Shown here: positions 48,074 to 55,596 of the stretch, in pieces
Position numbering within the stretch: position 1 is the first letter of the stretch
Layout of the letters: each line of letters begins with the position of its first letter
From: Bog-159 sp963738345
GTDB taxonomy: Bacteria; Acidobacteriota; Terriglobia; Bryobacterales; Bryobacteraceae
Direction of reading: 5' to 3'
Length of the DNA stretch: 64,000 bases
Assembly: GCA_963738345.1 (NCBI GenBank)
Contig: CAVTWI010000002.1
Span: 2,604,001 to 2,668,000, forward strand
Made by a program: the position numbers and the translations under genes
The notes under the pieces: generated by a model
Told to the model about the DNA's origin: nothing
The model's database searches: none
What the model saw: the letters and a program-made list of their open reading frames with translations, nothing else

Positions 48074-48613
48074 TCAATTTAAAAATGCGGGCATCCAACC
48101 GGAAGCCTTGGCCCATGCGAGAAAAACAACGTATCCGGCACTCAGGGACCAAACGACGCGAAACAGAAGTGCCAACCAGTGTGCCAGTTTCTTCGCACTG
48201 TGACCGCGCCGGGGCGCTGGGGGCGGCGTCCTGAATTCCCAATGCCGCACGAGATTGATGCACCCGAATGCATCTGCTTCCAAGTCGTGCATGAGCACCT
48301 CTTCCCAATGTCGAAGCCATTGTTCCCCGGTTTCCAGTGCGGCCCGCCAGAGCCATGTCAAAGCAAACCCCATTGCTGACGCCAGACCCAACACGCCCAG
48401 CCGATTCCAAGTCGGAACCGGTGCTCCCATCGGCATCTGGTTCAACACGATTGCGGCAAGCGCCGTATTCGCCAATAGAAAGAACTGCGCACGCGTCCAG
48501 TAAACGCTGTTTTCATAAGCGAGATAGCGAAAGACTGCATCATACCTCCTGAGCGCTAGATCCGTTGCGTGTTCTGCTTCGGGATTCGACGTCGCGTTCA
48601 AGTCGGGTGCCAT
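48074..48613 (-). CDS. Three-helix membrane protein of the island
   Basis: A 179-residue protein: a cytoplasmic N-terminal helix (EAEHATDLALRRYDAVFRYL), a close pair of membrane helices (RAQFFLLANTALAAIVLNQM and RLGVLGLASAMGFALTWLW), an amphipathic middle segment, and a third membrane helix (LLFRVVWSLSAGYVVFLAW). The layout recalls small membrane proteins such as the SLATT or RipA-like groups, some of which are effectors in nucleotide-signalling defence. I cannot assign a family with certainty. It faces away from the other island genes. Confidence 0.6.
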   Translation of the reverse strand: MAPDLNATSNPEAEHATDLALRRYDAVFRYLAYENSVYWTRAQFFLLANTALAAIVLNQMPMGAPVPTWNRLGVLGLASAMGFALTWLWRAALETGEQWLRHWEEVLMHDLEADAFGCINLVRHWEFRTPPPAPRRGHSAKKLAHWLALLFRVVWSLSAGYVVFLAWAKASGWMPAFLN

Positions 48614-48663
48614 ATCTTCTGAGCCTCGCCATTATCGCAGGTTTCGGAAACAATTGTAAGAAG

Positions 48664-48843
48664 GCGTGTCCAATAGCGAACCGCGCAAGGCGTCACCAGT
48701 ACCTTCCGCAGTTCTACCTTCGCGGCTTAACCGGCGCAGAACGGCGGGTAACCTTGCTCCAGTCCAATCAAACGAGCCCAAACGGGCGAGCAACCGCGCG
48801 GACCGTGACGCCGCAGGCACATTGTTCCCGCGAGACCGCATGA
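48664..48843 (+). pseudogene. Decayed N-terminal piece of a DUF4238 gene
   Basis: HQYLPQFYLRGLTGAERR is encoded at 48694-48747 in one frame, and NEPKRASNRADRDAAGTLF follows in a second frame. The first block is the DUF4238 opening (HhVPqfYLRgF) and the second matches the strand that follows it in that family. A single-base shift near 48765 and stop codons show it is not a working gene. An intact DUF4238 gene lies only 150 bases downstream. Confidence 0.5.
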
Positions 48844-48989
48844 CCGGCCCTTTCTGCGCTAGTACCCCCCTGCTCCTCCAACGTGGCGCGCTTCTGTTCT
48901 AGGCACACTGGCGTTAGAATTAGCCGGAAGCTATTATGATTTCTTACAAGGGTATCCGGTTCAATGAAGTTTACCGGCGGAGCCGTTCA

Positions 48990-49958
48990 ATGAACAAGTC
49001 TAAGCCGCGCGTGAAGAAATCGCATTATGTTCCCCAGCTGTACTTACGACAGTTCGCAACCGATGAGCGTCTGTACGTATTCGACAAATCACAGAGGCGC
49101 CAGTATGGGGCTCATATCGAAGACATTTGCGCAGAGCGCTACTTCTATGAATTCGAGGGGCTGGAAGACATTACTGCCCCAGACTATGTGGAGGATCTCT
49201 TCCATGGCTTTGAAGACGCTGGCGCACGGGCTATTAGGGACACTGTGGACAGTATCCGGGAAGGTACTTTCACCGAACTTCCGAAAGGCCACCGGCTGGA
49301 CTTGGCGCTGTTCCTTGCCATGTTGCACTTGAGAACCAAGAGAATGCGCGAAGTGGCCGGGCAATTGATGGAAACCATCTCGAAAGACCGTTTCCTTGCC
49401 CACATACGCCGTACCCAGCCTGATTTCCCGGTTGAGGATTCGTGGCTCACGATTCGCGCAGACGAACGCGCCCGGACTGCGGCCCAGGTCTGGCTGGTTT
49501 CGGATGATGACGTGCGCGTGATACTGGCCGGAATGCTCAGCCATCGCTTTTGGCTTTTCGTACACAGCGAGATTGGCAACGCATTCTATACTTCTGACCA
49601 TCCGCTCGCGGAACACGGCGAATTCGGCCCGGCTGTGAAGTCCACGGCGGCATGCATGGCTCAAACGATGGGCGAAGAGTTTGGGGAAGCGAGCCTTTTC
49701 CACGAGATTCTGCCCAGCCTATTGGCAAACGTGTTGGCAATGCCCCAGAGCGTTGTTTTTCCAATATCCCCTGATATAATGCTGGTCATGCTGGACCGCG
49801 AAAGGTGCGCTGAAGGTGCGTCGATTGACGGGCAAGTACAGCCGATGATGGACACGAACGACCGGGATTTCTATAACAGCTTGCAAGTGATGCATGCTTA
49901 TAGGCATGTGTTCTCCCAAGGCTCCGATTTTGAACTTGCCATGCGGCTGGTTCAGTAG
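48990..49958 (+). CDS. DUF4238 family protein
   Basis: A 322-residue soluble protein. It opens with the family signature KKSHYVPQLYLRQFATDERL, followed by VFDKSQRRQYG and ICAERYFYEFEG. The centre is helical (HRLDLALFLAMLHLRTKRMR), and FYTSDHPLAEHG near residue 190 plus VVFPISPDIMLVML near 255 are conserved in the family. DUF4238 has no known activity, but members are often met in defence islands. An upstream ATG (48936) would add 18 residues; the start chosen keeps the usual distance to the signature. The expected active site, if any, is not known. Confidence 0.8.
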   Translation: MNKSKPRVKKSHYVPQLYLRQFATDERLYVFDKSQRRQYGAHIEDICAERYFYEFEGLEDITAPDYVEDLFHGFEDAGARAIRDTVDSIREGTFTELPKGHRLDLALFLAMLHLRTKRMREVAGQLMETISKDRFLAHIRRTQPDFPVEDSWLTIRADERARTAAQVWLVSDDDVRVILAGMLSHRFWLFVHSEIGNAFYTSDHPLAEHGEFGPAVKSTAACMAQTMGEEFGEASLFHEILPSLLANVLAMPQSVVFPISPDIMLVMLDRERCAEGASIDGQVQPMMDTNDRDFYNSLQVMHAYRHVFSQGSDFELAMRLVQ

Positions 49959-50013
49959 GTTAACAACAGGCGTCCCCAGCCCCCCGCACAGGGGATTCCG
50001 TTGCGGCTTGTGT

Positions 50014-50367
50014 TCAACACTCCTTGCCGGCCACAAAGCGGGCGGATTGCGCTTTCCATTCATCGTCCGACACTTCGCATTCCTGCCATTTCAGTTCCGG
50101 CAAACGGTGCGCGTACTCGCTGTAGGCGGGATCATATCTAATGGTCGTTTCGCACGCGTCCATGGCGATTCGTTCGTCACGCGCTACGAAAGACTCAAGC
50201 GTGGGCGGTATCTGCCCTGGAACCAGTTCACCGTCTGGCCGCTCAATCACTCCGTCCCTCGGACGGCGCAGGATATGCGCCACCCATGGCGGATTGCAGG
50301 CTACCTCTTCGACCCACATCAGAAACGTGCCCGCGAGTTCAGCGTACCAGCGCTTGCGGTTTTGCAT
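50014..50367 (-). CDS. Hypothetical protein of the island
   Basis: A 117-residue acidic protein, MQNRKRWYAELAGTFLMWV to the C-terminus ending GKEC. No family recognised. It contains several Trp residues and a Cys pair (VACNP and DACE), and no signal or membrane segment. It is placed between the DUF4238 gene and the integrase on the opposite strand, so it is possibly a gene of a former module or a spurious open frame; codon use is like its neighbours. Confidence 0.4.
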   Translation of the reverse strand: MQNRKRWYAELAGTFLMWVEEVACNPPWVAHILRRPRDGVIERPDGELVPGQIPPTLESFVARDERIAMDACETTIRYDPAYSEYAHRLPELKWQECEVSDDEWKAQSARFVAGKEC

Positions 50368-50421
50368 GTCCTATTCTATGCGTAGAGTGGGCCGAAATTG
50401 TCCAGACCGCGTTGCCCGTAG

Positions 50422-50853
50422 CGCCAGATTCCGATGAACCAAGAGCTTCTAGACGTGATGGCGGACCACGCCAAGTGGTTCACTAAGCGTTTTGGAGAGA
50501 CGCGGCCAGAGCATTTCCTGTTCCCGGCTGGGGAGCGCTGGCCGAACGATCCAAGCCGGCCCACTTCGTCCTTCAAAGCGGCGTGGACCAAGCTTCGCGT
50601 AGATGCTGGCGTTCAATGCCGACTTCACGACCTGCGGCATACGGCAATCACGAAACTAGCGGAGAGCGGCGCGTCCGATTCGACTATTATGGCGCTTGCC
50701 GGGCACCTGTCGCGGACGATGCTTGAGCGTTACAGCCACATCAGGATGAACGCAAAGCGGCAGGCAGTTGAAGCGCTTTCCCTGAAGCCCCGCCTAACGA
50801 GATCACTTTCTGCTGAGGGTGGCGCTTCTTTGGACAAAGCCTCTGAAGACTGA
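50422..50853 (+). pseudogene. Tyrosine-type integrase, C-terminal fragment
   Basis: The open frame begins just after a TAG at 50419-50421 with RQIPMNQELLDVM, which matches the interior of tyrosine recombinases (usually RTIPLN). It keeps the catalytic His-x-x-Arg (HDLRHTAI, Arg68 from ATG 50434), His91 (LAGHLSRTMLERYSH) and the nucleophile Tyr100. The N-terminal DNA-binding domain and the first catalytic Arg/Lys region are missing, so it cannot be active. It is the residue of the enzyme that inserted the island in tRNA-Val. The TIR gene begins 25 bases past its stop. Confidence 0.8.
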
Positions 50854-50878
50854 TAGGATCGGAGTTTCGGAGGCCACC

Positions 50879-51802
50879 GTGGCGCTTGAGGTTCCGAGAT
50901 TAAAAGTCTTTATTAGCTGGTCCGGCAAACACGCAGAGAACCTGGGAAAGGCTTTTCAAACCTATTTGCCGGATGCCATCAACACGATTCTGCCGTTCAT
51001 GTCGGGAGTTAATATCGACAAGGGTACCCGTTGGGGCGAGGTACTGATCAGTGGTTTGCAGGATTCGTCTTGTGCAATTGTGTGCTTAACTCCAGAAAGC
51101 CTTGGCTCCACTTGGGTCGCCTTCGAGACGGGGGCAGTTTCCAGGGCGGCGGGAGGCCCAGAGGGTGCCAGAGCGCGCATATGGACATACCTGTTCGGAC
51201 TCGAAAAAAAAGATCTCCAACTCACTCCGTTCGCTGAGTATCAAGCCACATCAGCGAATGAAGAAGAAACGCTTCAACTGCTAAAAAGCATAAATCAGCT
51301 ATCGCCGGATCAGGTTTCGCAGGAAGCCTTGTTGCGGAGATTCGAGAGCTCATTTTGGCCCAATTTCTCAAAAGCGCTTGCGGATGTTCCGAAGGCCTAT
51401 GGCGCGACGGACGCGACGAAAGCACCACCAGCACCGGATATTTTAGAGGAAATCCTTCGGACACTACGCGCTATGCAAAGAGAAACTTGGCGTGGGGGCG
51501 CGCTTTCATACAGCCCATCTGCTGCATTTGTGGCCGTAGTTGGGGCGGAACTTCATGAACGTGGCATAAACGAGTGGACGTTCGATTCGAGCGGGGGCAA
51601 CGTAGATCTTCGGGTCGCAGGCCGTCATTTTACTTTTGCCCCCGACATTGTGGCTTCTGTAGAGGCGGGATCCTATCCGGTCTCAAGGCTTGTCGCTGGT
51701 ATTGCCAAACAAGTCTTGCCCGGAGTCACGAACATGCCTACCCAAAGAAATCCCCAAAGTGCAGGCCAATCCCTGCCAAAAATACCCGATAAGCCGAGCT
51801 AA
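50879..51802 (+). CDS. TIR-domain protein (probable NADase or nucleotide-signalling effector)
   Basis: Start GTG 50879 is set by the ribosome-binding site GGAGG (50869-50873); product 307 residues. Residues ~8-135 form a TIR domain: LKVFISWSGKHAENLGKAF, DIDKGTRW-like loop (NIDKGTRWGEVLISGLQDSS), CAIVCLTPESLGSTWVAFE and GAVSR. Glu83 in VAFETGA is the expected catalytic Glu of TIR NADases. A linker (about 190-210) leads to a second region (EEILRTLRAMQRETWRGG to KQVLPGVTN) that I do not recognise, which may sense the trigger or form the filament. In bacteria such proteins act in CBASS, Thoeris and related defences, but no cyclase or ThsA gene is seen here. Confidence 0.82.
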   Translation: MALEVPRLKVFISWSGKHAENLGKAFQTYLPDAINTILPFMSGVNIDKGTRWGEVLISGLQDSSCAIVCLTPESLGSTWVAFETGAVSRAAGGPEGARARIWTYLFGLEKKDLQLTPFAEYQATSANEEETLQLLKSINQLSPDQVSQEALLRRFESSFWPNFSKALADVPKAYGATDATKAPPAPDILEEILRTLRAMQRETWRGGALSYSPSAAFVAVVGAELHERGINEWTFDSSGGNVDLRVAGRHFTFAPDIVASVEAGSYPVSRLVAGIAKQVLPGVTNMPTQRNPQSAGQSLPKIPDKPS

Positions 51803-51815
51803 GTGATTGATATTA

Positions 51816-51864
51816 TGGTGGGCTTGACAGAACTCGAATCTGTGACCTCCTGCGTGTCAAGCAG
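51816..51864 (-). repeat. attR: 49-bp repeat within tRNA-Val
   Basis: Same 49 bases as 47859-47907, here inside the intact tRNA gene. Right boundary of the island. Confidence 0.85.
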
Positions 51865-51892
51865 GCGCTCTAACCAACTGAGCTACAAGCCC
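51816..51892 (-). tRNA. tRNA-Val (anticodon GAC)
   Basis: A full cloverleaf reads on the minus strand: acceptor GGGCTTG/CAAGCCC, D-stem GCTC/GAGC, anticodon stem CCTGC/GCAGG with loop TTGACAC (anticodon GAC), variable loop AGGTC, T-stem ACAGA/TCTGT, and an encoded CCA. Length 77 with CCA. Its 3' half is duplicated at 47859-47907 by island integration, which left this copy intact. I see no strong promoter upstream; the next 140 bases to the right hold no gene. Confidence 0.95.
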
Positions 51893-52035
51893 CTAACCGG
51901 CAAAACCGAAAACCCTCGCACTCTGGCCGCGCGCACCGTCGCCTGCCGCCACCGCCACTCATGCAAGAATTCGATTTTAGCACGCCCTGTCCCCTCTAAA
52001 CCGACTCACTCTGATATCGGTTCGTGGCGCAGACC

Positions 52036-52276
52036 TCAACCGCGGCGCGGACGGATCTCAAAGTTCACACCCTCCTGCGCTTGCAGATGCGCCAGAACGC
52101 CGAACAAATTCCTGGCCGATGGGTTGCCATTCGGCCCAAACATCCGCATCAGACTGTTGGCAGGGATGGATGTCGCAGCTTCCAATTGCCGAAAACCCAC
52201 GATGTAGTTGCGCAGGATCGCGCGCCCCGCCTTCTCGTCGCCGGACAGCATCTCGAAAGTCCTTGGTCAGTGCCAT
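52036..52276 (-). pseudogene. Addiction-module antitoxin (HTH), N-terminally broken
   Basis: The start MALTKDFRD matches HTH antitoxin-type regulators, but the frame is lost after about nine residues; in the next frame LSGDEKAGRAILRNYIVGF and NGNPSARNLFGVLAHLQAQE follow to the stop at 52036. About 20 residues of the usual N-terminal region seem missing as well. The second part alone (71 residues from 52251) could still be made. No toxin gene is adjacent. It marks the right edge of the accessory region. Confidence 0.5.
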
Positions 52277-52284
52277 AGCCCCCC

Positions 52285-53241
52285 CTAATCCTCCTCCGTC
52301 ACCGCCATAATCGTCAGCGGCGAATTGCCCTCCAATCTGTTATTCACAAATAAAAACGCCATATGCCGCTCCTCCCGCGCCCGGTCAATCAAAATACGCA
52401 ACGAATCCCGCACCCCCTCATTCACCTCGCGCGTATCACTATACGGCGCGAAATTCGCCACCGCCTCTTCATACGGACGCCCCTGCCTCAACAACGCCCG
52501 GCACACCAGAAAATCCGCCGTTCCCGATCCCGGCATCTCAATCTGCTGCCGCAACTCCGGCATCCGCGTCCATGCATTATACACATGCGCCACCCCGCGC
52601 CCCCGTAGGCACCCGAAGTAGTCCCCCCCCAGAAACTCCGGATTGCGTACCTCCACCGCATACCGAAAATGCGGCGGCAGCGCACCCAGAAAACGGTCCA
52701 GCTTCTCGATAAACTGCTCCGGCTCCGCCATCGCCCTCTTCGAAAACGCGCCGAATTCAAAAATCAATAGCGCCGTCTTATGCCGGTGCGGCCACAACGG
52801 ACGCAGAAACATCTCCTTCAACATCTCCGCATTCAAAAACTCTTCGTTCTCCTTGCCCGCCTGCGGACCGTACCGCGGATGCGATGGAAACATTTTGCAC
52901 GTAATCTGTTCCGGCACTTTGAACGCGAATTGAAACCCCTCCGGCGTCAACCCAAACAGCCGTGCCCAAAACTCCGGCGTCGGAAATTGGTAAAAAGCGA
53001 AATCGCCGCACACCGTCGGAAACGTTTCGGCGTATTCCGTCAGGCACGTCGATTCAAACAGCTTCTTCGAAAATCGCCCGCGCGAAAGATACCGGTCCCG
53101 CGAGTAGACCTGCCCCAGCCACCCTTCGTATTTCCACGAACTCCCCCCCAGGTACACGCCCTCGCCCGCCAACCGCCGCAGCCGTCCGGCCAGCGACTCG
53201 CGGTCGAAAGTGGAAGGTTCGTCAAATAGGGTATCTGCCAT
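52285..53241 (-). CDS. DUF72 (YecE-like) protein
   Basis: A 318-residue TIM-barrel-like protein of the DUF72/YecE family, unknown function. Signatures include GSSWKYEGWLGQVYSRD near residue 30, the FYQFPTPEFWARLFGLTPEGFQFAFKVPE block and YAVEVRNPEFLGGDYFGCLR. The start ATG 53241 (MADTLFDEPSTF) is preferred over a farther in-frame start that would overlap the divergent zinc-ribbon gene and its promoter. Complete. Confidence 0.88.
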   Translation of the reverse strand: MADTLFDEPSTFDRESLAGRLRRLAGEGVYLGGSSWKYEGWLGQVYSRDRYLSRGRFSKKLFESTCLTEYAETFPTVCGDFAFYQFPTPEFWARLFGLTPEGFQFAFKVPEQITCKMFPSHPRYGPQAGKENEEFLNAEMLKEMFLRPLWPHRHKTALLIFEFGAFSKRAMAEPEQFIEKLDRFLGALPPHFRYAVEVRNPEFLGGDYFGCLRGRGVAHVYNAWTRMPELRQQIEMPGSGTADFLVCRALLRQGRPYEEAVANFAPYSDTREVNEGVRDSLRILIDRAREERHMAFLFVNNRLEGNSPLTIMAVTEED

Positions 53242-53269
53242 CACCAGAAACGTGCGCTTTCTTAACGGA

Positions 53270-53275
53270 TATAAT
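53270..53275 (+). promoter_or_regulatory. Consensus -10 element before the zinc-ribbon miniprotein
   Basis: A perfect TATAAT, with no good -35 17 bases upstream. Transcription from here would start around 53282, only a few bases ahead of a possible GTG start (53288), so the message may be nearly leaderless. It lies between divergent genes. Confidence 0.4.
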
Positions 53276-53323
53276 AGCGTTAAGCCAGTGCCGGAATCCG
53301 ACCCGAAATCAGAAGACGAGCCC

Positions 53324-53425
53324 ATGATGTATTGCCCCAGATGTTCTTCGCGTCTGGTCCAGCACAAATGTAAGCTGGTCTGTCCCAAGTGCGGATACTA
53401 TCTAAGTTGCGCGGACTATTATTAA
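53324..53425 (+). CDS. Zinc-ribbon miniprotein
   Basis: A 33-residue protein (MMYCPRCSSRLVQHK...), with four knuckle cysteines as CPRC and CPKC and two further Cys (CKLVC, LSCADYY). It is a typical zinc-ribbon peptide of unknown role, found widely as a tiny gene in this type of genome. A GTG at 53288 would add an acidic 12-residue N-terminus (VPESDPKSEDEP). It is divergent to the DUF72 gene and close upstream of DinB. Confidence 0.65.
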   Translation: MMYCPRCSSRLVQHKCKLVCPKCGYYLSCADYY

Positions 53426-53446
53426 CCAGCCGTCAATCGAGAATGG

Positions 53447-53956
53447 GTGACCCTGATGCCGACAGAGCCGACAGATAAGATACCTGATTTATTAGAGCGC
53501 TTCCGCCGCGGGCCCGAAGTCCTCGCCATGGTCCTCACCGGCGTCTTCGGTGAAGAAGAAGATTTCGTCACCGCCCCCGGCAAGTGGAGCATCCGCCAGA
53601 TTATCGCCCACCTCGCCGACACCGAAATCGTCCACGCCCACCGCATGCGCCAGGTCATCGCCGAAGACAACCCCACCATCATCGCTTTCAATCAGGAAGC
53701 CTGGGGGAACCACCTCGATTACGCGCGCCGCAAACCCAAGACCTCGCTCGAAAGCTTTCGCCGCCTGCGCGCCGAGAATTATGAGTTGCTCAAGGACCTG
53801 CCCGAACCCACCTACGCCCGCACCGGCAACCATACCGAGCGCGGCCCTCTGACCTTGCGCGGCCTGCTCGATATCGCCTCCGGCCACGTCGAAAGCCACG
53901 CCCGCCAGATGCAGGCCATTCGCGAGGAATATAAAAAGGTGAAAGGCAAGAAATGA
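53447..53956 (+). CDS. DinB-family metalloenzyme-like protein
   Basis: A 169-residue four-helix-bundle protein of the DinB/YfiT superfamily. Three metal-ligand histidines are visible in the family positions: His55 (IIAHLADTEIVHAHRM), His147 and His151 (SGHVESHARQM). Members include thiol (bacillithiol or mycothiol) transferases. A GTG (53447) or ATG (53456) can start it. Its stop overlaps the peptidase start (ATGA). Confidence 0.85.
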   Translation: MTLMPTEPTDKIPDLLERFRRGPEVLAMVLTGVFGEEEDFVTAPGKWSIRQIIAHLADTEIVHAHRMRQVIAEDNPTIIAFNQEAWGNHLDYARRKPKTSLESFRRLRAENYELLKDLPEPTYARTGNHTERGPLTLRGLLDIASGHVESHARQMQAIREEYKKVKGKK

Positions 53957-55539
53957 TCCGCCGCTATACCCTCGCCGTGGGCGCCGCCGCCGCGATCCTG
54001 GCTGCCGGCGTCTCCACTGTGCCCGATGGCCGCCGCTGGTGGAGCCACGTACAATACCTGGCCGACGACCGGCTGGAAGGGCGCGACACTGGCAGCCCCG
54101 GCCATCGCAAAGCCGCAGCCTACGTCGCCGGCGAATTCGAACGCGCTGGACTCAAACCAGCCGGCACCGAAGGCTACATCCAACCCGTCCGCTTCCACAC
54201 CCGCCGCCTCAAAGACGCCGATTCCAGCCTTACCCTCGTACGCAACGGCGAATCCGAAGAACTGGTCCTTGGCGAGGATGCCGTCATCGGCACCCGCATC
54301 GATCCCGCTCCCTCCGTGGATGCCGACCTCGTCTTCGCCGGATACGCCCTCACCGTTCCTGAAATGCAATATGACGATCTCTCTGGCCTCGACCTCCGCG
54401 GCAAAATCGTCCTCTACATCAGCGGCGGTCCCTCCAATATTCCGGGCCCACTGCGTTCGCACTATCAAAGCGCCACCGAGCGCGGCCGCTTCCTCGAACG
54501 CGCCGGAGTTATCGGCACCATCGTCCTGCAGAATCCCCACCACATGGACCTGCCTTGGCAGCGTATCGCCCTCAGCAGCCACCTGCCCTCCATGAGCCTG
54601 GCGGATCCTGCGCTCGACCCGCAGTTTGGCTTAAAATTAACCGCCGCCATCAATCCCGCGCAAGCCGGTAAATGGTTCGCGGGCTCCGGCCATTCCTTTG
54701 ACGATCTGGTGGCCCTCGCAGATGCCGGCAAGCCCCTGCCGCGCTTCCCTCTGCATGCCTCCCTTCACGCCAAAGTCGCCATCGAACGCGGCGAAGTCGA
54801 ATCCCAAAACGTCGCCGCCATCTACCCCGGTACCGACCCCGTCCTTAAAGATCAATACGTAGTCCTCTCCGCCCACCTCGATCACATCGGCATCGGCGAG
54901 CCCATCAATGGCGACCGCATTTACAACGGCGCCATGGATAATGCCTCCGGCGTTGCCACCCTTCTCGATATCGCCGAATCGCTCAATGAATCGAAAGTGA
55001 AGTTGCGCCGCTCCCTGCTCTTCGTCGCCGTCACTGGCGAGGAAAAAGGCTTGCTCGGTTCCCGCTATTTTGCCGCCCACCCCACCGTGAAGCCCGCCAG
55101 CATGGTCGCCGACCTCAACGTCGATATGTTCCTGCCCATCTTCCCCCTGCATAGCGTCACCGTCTACGGCCTCAACGAATCCGACTTGGGCGAAGAGGTT
55201 CGCCTCGTAGCGCGCGCCCGCGGCATTCGTATCCAGGACGATCAGGAACCGGAACGCAATATTTTCATCCGCAGCGACCAGTACAGTTTCATCCGCCGCG
55301 GCATACCCTCGCTCGCCATGAAAGTCGGCTACGAAAAAGGATCGCCCGAGGAAAAGCTGGCCAAAAACTGGCTGAAGGAGCGCTACCACGCACCCGCCGA
55401 CGATCTGAAACAACCCGTCGACCTGGAGTGCGCCGCTCGCTTTGACGACCTTCTGCGCGCCCTCGCCGAGGCCGTCGCCGACCGCCCCGAGCGCCCTCAC
55501 TGGAACGCCACCAGCTTCTTCAAACGCTTCGCCGAATAA
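53953..55539 (+). CDS. M28-family aminopeptidase with PA domain
   Basis: A secreted 528-residue zinc peptidase. After a signal peptide (about 1-22) an inserted PA-type domain occupies roughly residues 110-265 (LDLRGKIVLYISGGP), and the M28 core follows. The zinc ligands and catalytic residues can be placed: His308 (SAHLDHIG), Asp329 (GAMDNASGVATLL), Glu363-Glu364 (VTGEEKGLLGS), Asp391 (LNVDM) and His479 (YHAPADD). It is expected to remove N-terminal residues from peptides outside the cytoplasm. It is coupled to the DinB gene by a 4-base overlap. Confidence 0.92.
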   Translation: MIRRYTLAVGAAAAILAAGVSTVPDGRRWWSHVQYLADDRLEGRDTGSPGHRKAAAYVAGEFERAGLKPAGTEGYIQPVRFHTRRLKDADSSLTLVRNGESEELVLGEDAVIGTRIDPAPSVDADLVFAGYALTVPEMQYDDLSGLDLRGKIVLYISGGPSNIPGPLRSHYQSATERGRFLERAGVIGTIVLQNPHHMDLPWQRIALSSHLPSMSLADPALDPQFGLKLTAAINPAQAGKWFAGSGHSFDDLVALADAGKPLPRFPLHASLHAKVAIERGEVESQNVAAIYPGTDPVLKDQYVVLSAHLDHIGIGEPINGDRIYNGAMDNASGVATLLDIAESLNESKVKLRRSLLFVAVTGEEKGLLGSRYFAAHPTVKPASMVADLNVDMFLPIFPLHSVTVYGLNESDLGEEVRLVARARGIRIQDDQEPERNIFIRSDQYSFIRRGIPSLAMKVGYEKGSPEEKLAKNWLKERYHAPADDLKQPVDLECAARFDDLLRALAEAVADRPERPHWNATSFFKRFAE

Positions 55540-55596
55540 CCGTCGAATCGCCCGCGCCTTTGACACCCAGCGCGCCAAGTGCTTACTTGACCTTTA

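Larger units (their letters stand above)
47859..51864. mobile_element. tRNA-Val-integrated genomic island (about 4 kb)
   Basis: The island is bounded by a perfect 49-bp direct repeat; the intact tRNA is at the right end and its 3' tail copy at the left. Contents: a membrane protein (minus), a decayed DUF4238 piece and an intact DUF4238 gene (plus), a small unknown gene (minus), a truncated tyrosine integrase (plus) and a TIR gene (plus). The integrase lacks its N-terminal and first catalytic part, so the island can probably no longer move by itself. The gene types are those met in anti-phage defence islands; function is inferred. Confidence 0.8.

Noticed and set aside
47851..48234. Open frame reading GGLDRTRICDLLRVKQ on the plus strand
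   Set aside because: It is the translation of the tRNA-Val tail repeat and following spacer. Such frames arise by chance across tRNA tails.
50286..50486. Frame continuing the integrase upstream (ALPVAPDSDEPR)
   Set aside because: The residues do not match integrase sequence, and the frame running into RQIPMN is stopped by TAG at 50419.
50879..51802. Complete Thoeris or CBASS operon
   Set aside because: No ThsA (SIR2/SLOG) or CD-NTase gene is in the island or within several kb, so naming it as a known system is not supported.
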